Source: Basidiobolus ranarum (lineage: Eukaryota; Basidiobolomycota; Basidiobolomycetes; Basidiobolales). From it: a stretch of DNA of 64,000 bases. Positions 62,224-64,000 of the stretch are shown here, in pieces. The translations under genes and the position numbers were made by a program. The stretch lies in assembly GCA_040143965.1 (NCBI GenBank), contig JASJQH010000001.1, positions 22,151 to 86,150 of the forward strand. The letters are read 5' to 3'. Numbering within the stretch: position 1 is the first letter of the stretch; each line of letters opens with the position of its first letter. Below the pieces are notes generated by a model. That model searched no databases. It was not told the DNA's origin and saw nothing but the letters and a program-made list of their open reading frames with translations.

Positions 62224-62610
62224 CTACTCTTGCCCAAATAAGGGGTTGAACGAGTGTTCACCACCGCGTTTTTTGGCATAGACTGATGCTGTTTGCTCTC
62301 CTTCAATTTCGGCACTGGGTCCATCCTGATACTTGACTCTAGCAAATTTCTTGTTGCTTGCTTTGGCGGTATTGAGGTTATCGTGCTTACGAGTAACGGT
62401 GATGAATTTCTGCTTTAGTATTGGGACGCTAGCTACTGGTGCTACTCTTGTTTGAATACCACAAAGATATCCTTGTTGAATACACGGACTACCTACATAT
62501 CGACCATATACTTGTGGGCTATACCGGTAAGGATAGTAGCTGACTGGAATACCAAAGGCGACTTGGAAGAGAACACCAAAGGAAACTAGTGCGGTGACGA
62601 ATAGTTGCAT
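62224..62610 (-). CDS. small secreted protein, orphan
   Basis: Single exon, 128 aa. A clear signal peptide (MQLFVTALVSFGVLFQVAFG) is followed by a Tyr-rich stretch (IPVSYYPYRYSPQVYGRYVG), two cysteines close together (SPCIQQGYLCG) and a basic C-terminal half (QKFITVTRKHDNLNTAKASN) ending PLFGQE. No domain is recognised. A TATA run (TATATATAT, 62664-62672) lies about 55 bases upstream on this strand, supporting a real promoter and this ATG rather than the in-frame TTG at 62700. Size, secretion and lack of relatives that I know are effector-like or cell-wall-protein-like, but that is inference. Confidence 0.7.
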   Translation of the reverse strand: MQLFVTALVSFGVLFQVAFGIPVSYYPYRYSPQVYGRYVGSPCIQQGYLCGIQTRVAPVASVPILKQKFITVTRKHDNLNTAKASNKKFARVKYQDGPSAEIEGEQTASVYAKKRGGEHSFNPLFGQE

Positions 62611-64000
62611 AGTAGATGTTGAAGTAGTCAAGGCTGGATACTTTGAAATATGACTTAAAGAGCTATATATATGCTGGACACTCGTTGGAAAGTGACTCAA
62701 TATGAGTTTATCTCATTCAATAAACTTTTGAATATCCAAGTAGACTACAAAAGTAATGTTACGAAGCATCATATATACTGAAAGTATGGTATAACGAGGT
62801 TTGAAATGGTTAATATACAATACTATACCTTACCATGCAGTTTTTTCAAAAACCGAACATGTGTTAGACTTTGCTACTAACTGTTAATTGTTTGTGGATA
62901 TTTTTGATAAAAGACAAAGATGGGATATATACTTAACCTTCAACATATTCAGGTGACGAAAAATACTGTATTCTGATTGCATGCCTTATATATAAATATC
63001 TCACAATGCTACGACTGTTCAAACTGTACTCGGTAAGTCATCAACGAGTAGTTGTGCAACGCAAAGTCAAAGAAGTTGTTATAACATTCTTTTTAACGTG
63101 TTATACTCAGTGAGACTATTTACGGGGTAAGGTTGATGAAGCTTTATTATCTTAAGTAATGCTTTCAAATAAACTCGATGATCTCCACGGTAGTTACTAA
63201 ATACAAGCAGTTGCTTAGCAGAAAAATGTACTATGTTGTGTATTTGCTGCATCCTGTTACCAAGTTGCTAGCACACCAGAACAGAGAAAACCAATTTTTT
63301 GATACCTATTTGTATAAGAGAAGAAAGTTCCAATCCTTGGTTACATTTTTTAATTAAGTTTTTCAACTATACCACAACATTATTGTATTAGTTTTTAATT
63401 GTAATCATATCTAATAGCTAACACGTGTGTTCTAATTTACTTGATATGTCAGGGAGAGGGATGAAAAGCACTAAAACATGCCAAATATATTTTTAAGTCA
63501 AGTGTTAATGTTATATCAAGGAAAGAAGTGCTAAGAAGTCTTGAACTTGCTGAAGTTTTTGGGTGTTTGTTAGAGTTGCTTTGGAGAACTAAAATCGATT
63601 GATGGTTTTCAACTATTAATTAAGGGTTAGTGGCGATAAAAACACACTGCATCCTTTATTTAAATCGGTTATAGACTTTAATAAAGAAGGGATTAGGAGC
63701 GAAGTAATCTCTTACTTAACACATCTAATTTTTGGTTTTGTCTTGATAAACAGTCCATTTGGCGACATTTCACAAAGTTACTGAACAACTGAATAGGTTC
63801 ATATTGTTAAAGTATTTGGGAGCCTGTTGGAAGTGGTTTGGAGAATTAGAGGAATTGGTGGTTTTCACTTATTGATTTATTGAGCATTCAGTTGACATTT
63901 ATAGTTTTGTCAAGATGTAAACAAACTAACGTGTAGAATATGTTAAGGAAGGTCCCAGGAACATGTGTGCAAAGTTTGGGGCTTCTAGCACAAGTTTGAA
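62611..64000. other. right-edge intergenic region
   Basis: About 1.4 kb, AT-rich, no supported gene. It contains a diverged direct repeat (63553-63617 and 63809-63873) listed separately. Confidence 0.55.
63553..63873. repeat. diverged ~65-bp direct repeat, 256 bp apart
   Basis: Copy 1 (63553-63617) and copy 2 (63809-63873) share TTTGGG, then GTT, TTTGGAGAA(C/T)TA, AATTG/CGATTG and TGGTTTTCA(A/C)T in the same order and spacing, at roughly three-quarters identity by eye. They may be decayed remnants of a tandem satellite or mobile element continuing beyond the window. Confidence 0.6.

Overview
The window is eukaryotic and almost certainly fungal, probably from a lineage outside Dikarya. It is AT-rich and dense in short introns (mostly 52-85 nt, GT-AG, often with a TACTAAC-like branch site). 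Exon models below were built by hand from splice signals, reading-frame continuity and family resemblance, so boundaries are predictions. Fungal hallmarks are MIM1, a DUF2433-RRM protein, an RTT107/BRC1-type multi-BRCT protein and a BIR1-type survivin homologue. Features that the model yeasts lack are an INTS10-like Integrator subunit, a Shaker-type voltage-gated K+ channel and a GTP-type PEP carboxykinase. I infer an early-diverging fungus; the species cannot be read from the window.

Layout. 0-17 kb: 3' end of an unidentified gene (-), CCR4 (+), SEC23 (-), a doubtful small gene (+), RPN11 (-), a MoaE/MOCS2B-like gene (+), GID8 (-), a Kv channel (+), a small mitochondrial-type protein (-), BIR1 (+), MIM1 (+). 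17-31 kb: long intergenic stretches around DAHP synthase (+), a secreted LPMO (+), a secreted CBM9-like protein (+), INTS10 (+) and glucose-6-phosphate 1-epimerase (-). 31-48 kb: BRO1 with a very long Pro/Gln tail (+), an alpha-arrestin (-), ribosomal proteins eL39 and eL36 (-), an unrecognised small gene (+), RAD23 (-), aminopeptidase P (-) and DUF2433-RRM (-). 49-64 kb: RTT107/BRC1 (+), GTP-PEPCK (+), a DHA2-type MFS exporter (-), a small secreted orphan (-), then apparently non-coding DNA with diverged repeats.

How the genes relate. This is a normal eukaryotic chromosome arm, not an operon or island. Several genes nevertheless fall into shared processes: ubiquitin-proteasome (RPN11, RAD23, GID8), ESCRT and arrestin trafficking (BRO1, alpha-arrestin), genome maintenance and chromosome segregation (BRC1, BIR1), gluconeogenesis (GID8 and PEPCK) and extracellular polysaccharide attack (LPMO, CBM9 protein). 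No tRNA, rRNA, CRISPR array or clear transposon was found. Repeats are short intergenic tandems, TTAGGG-like motifs and one diverged ~65 bp repeat near the right edge.
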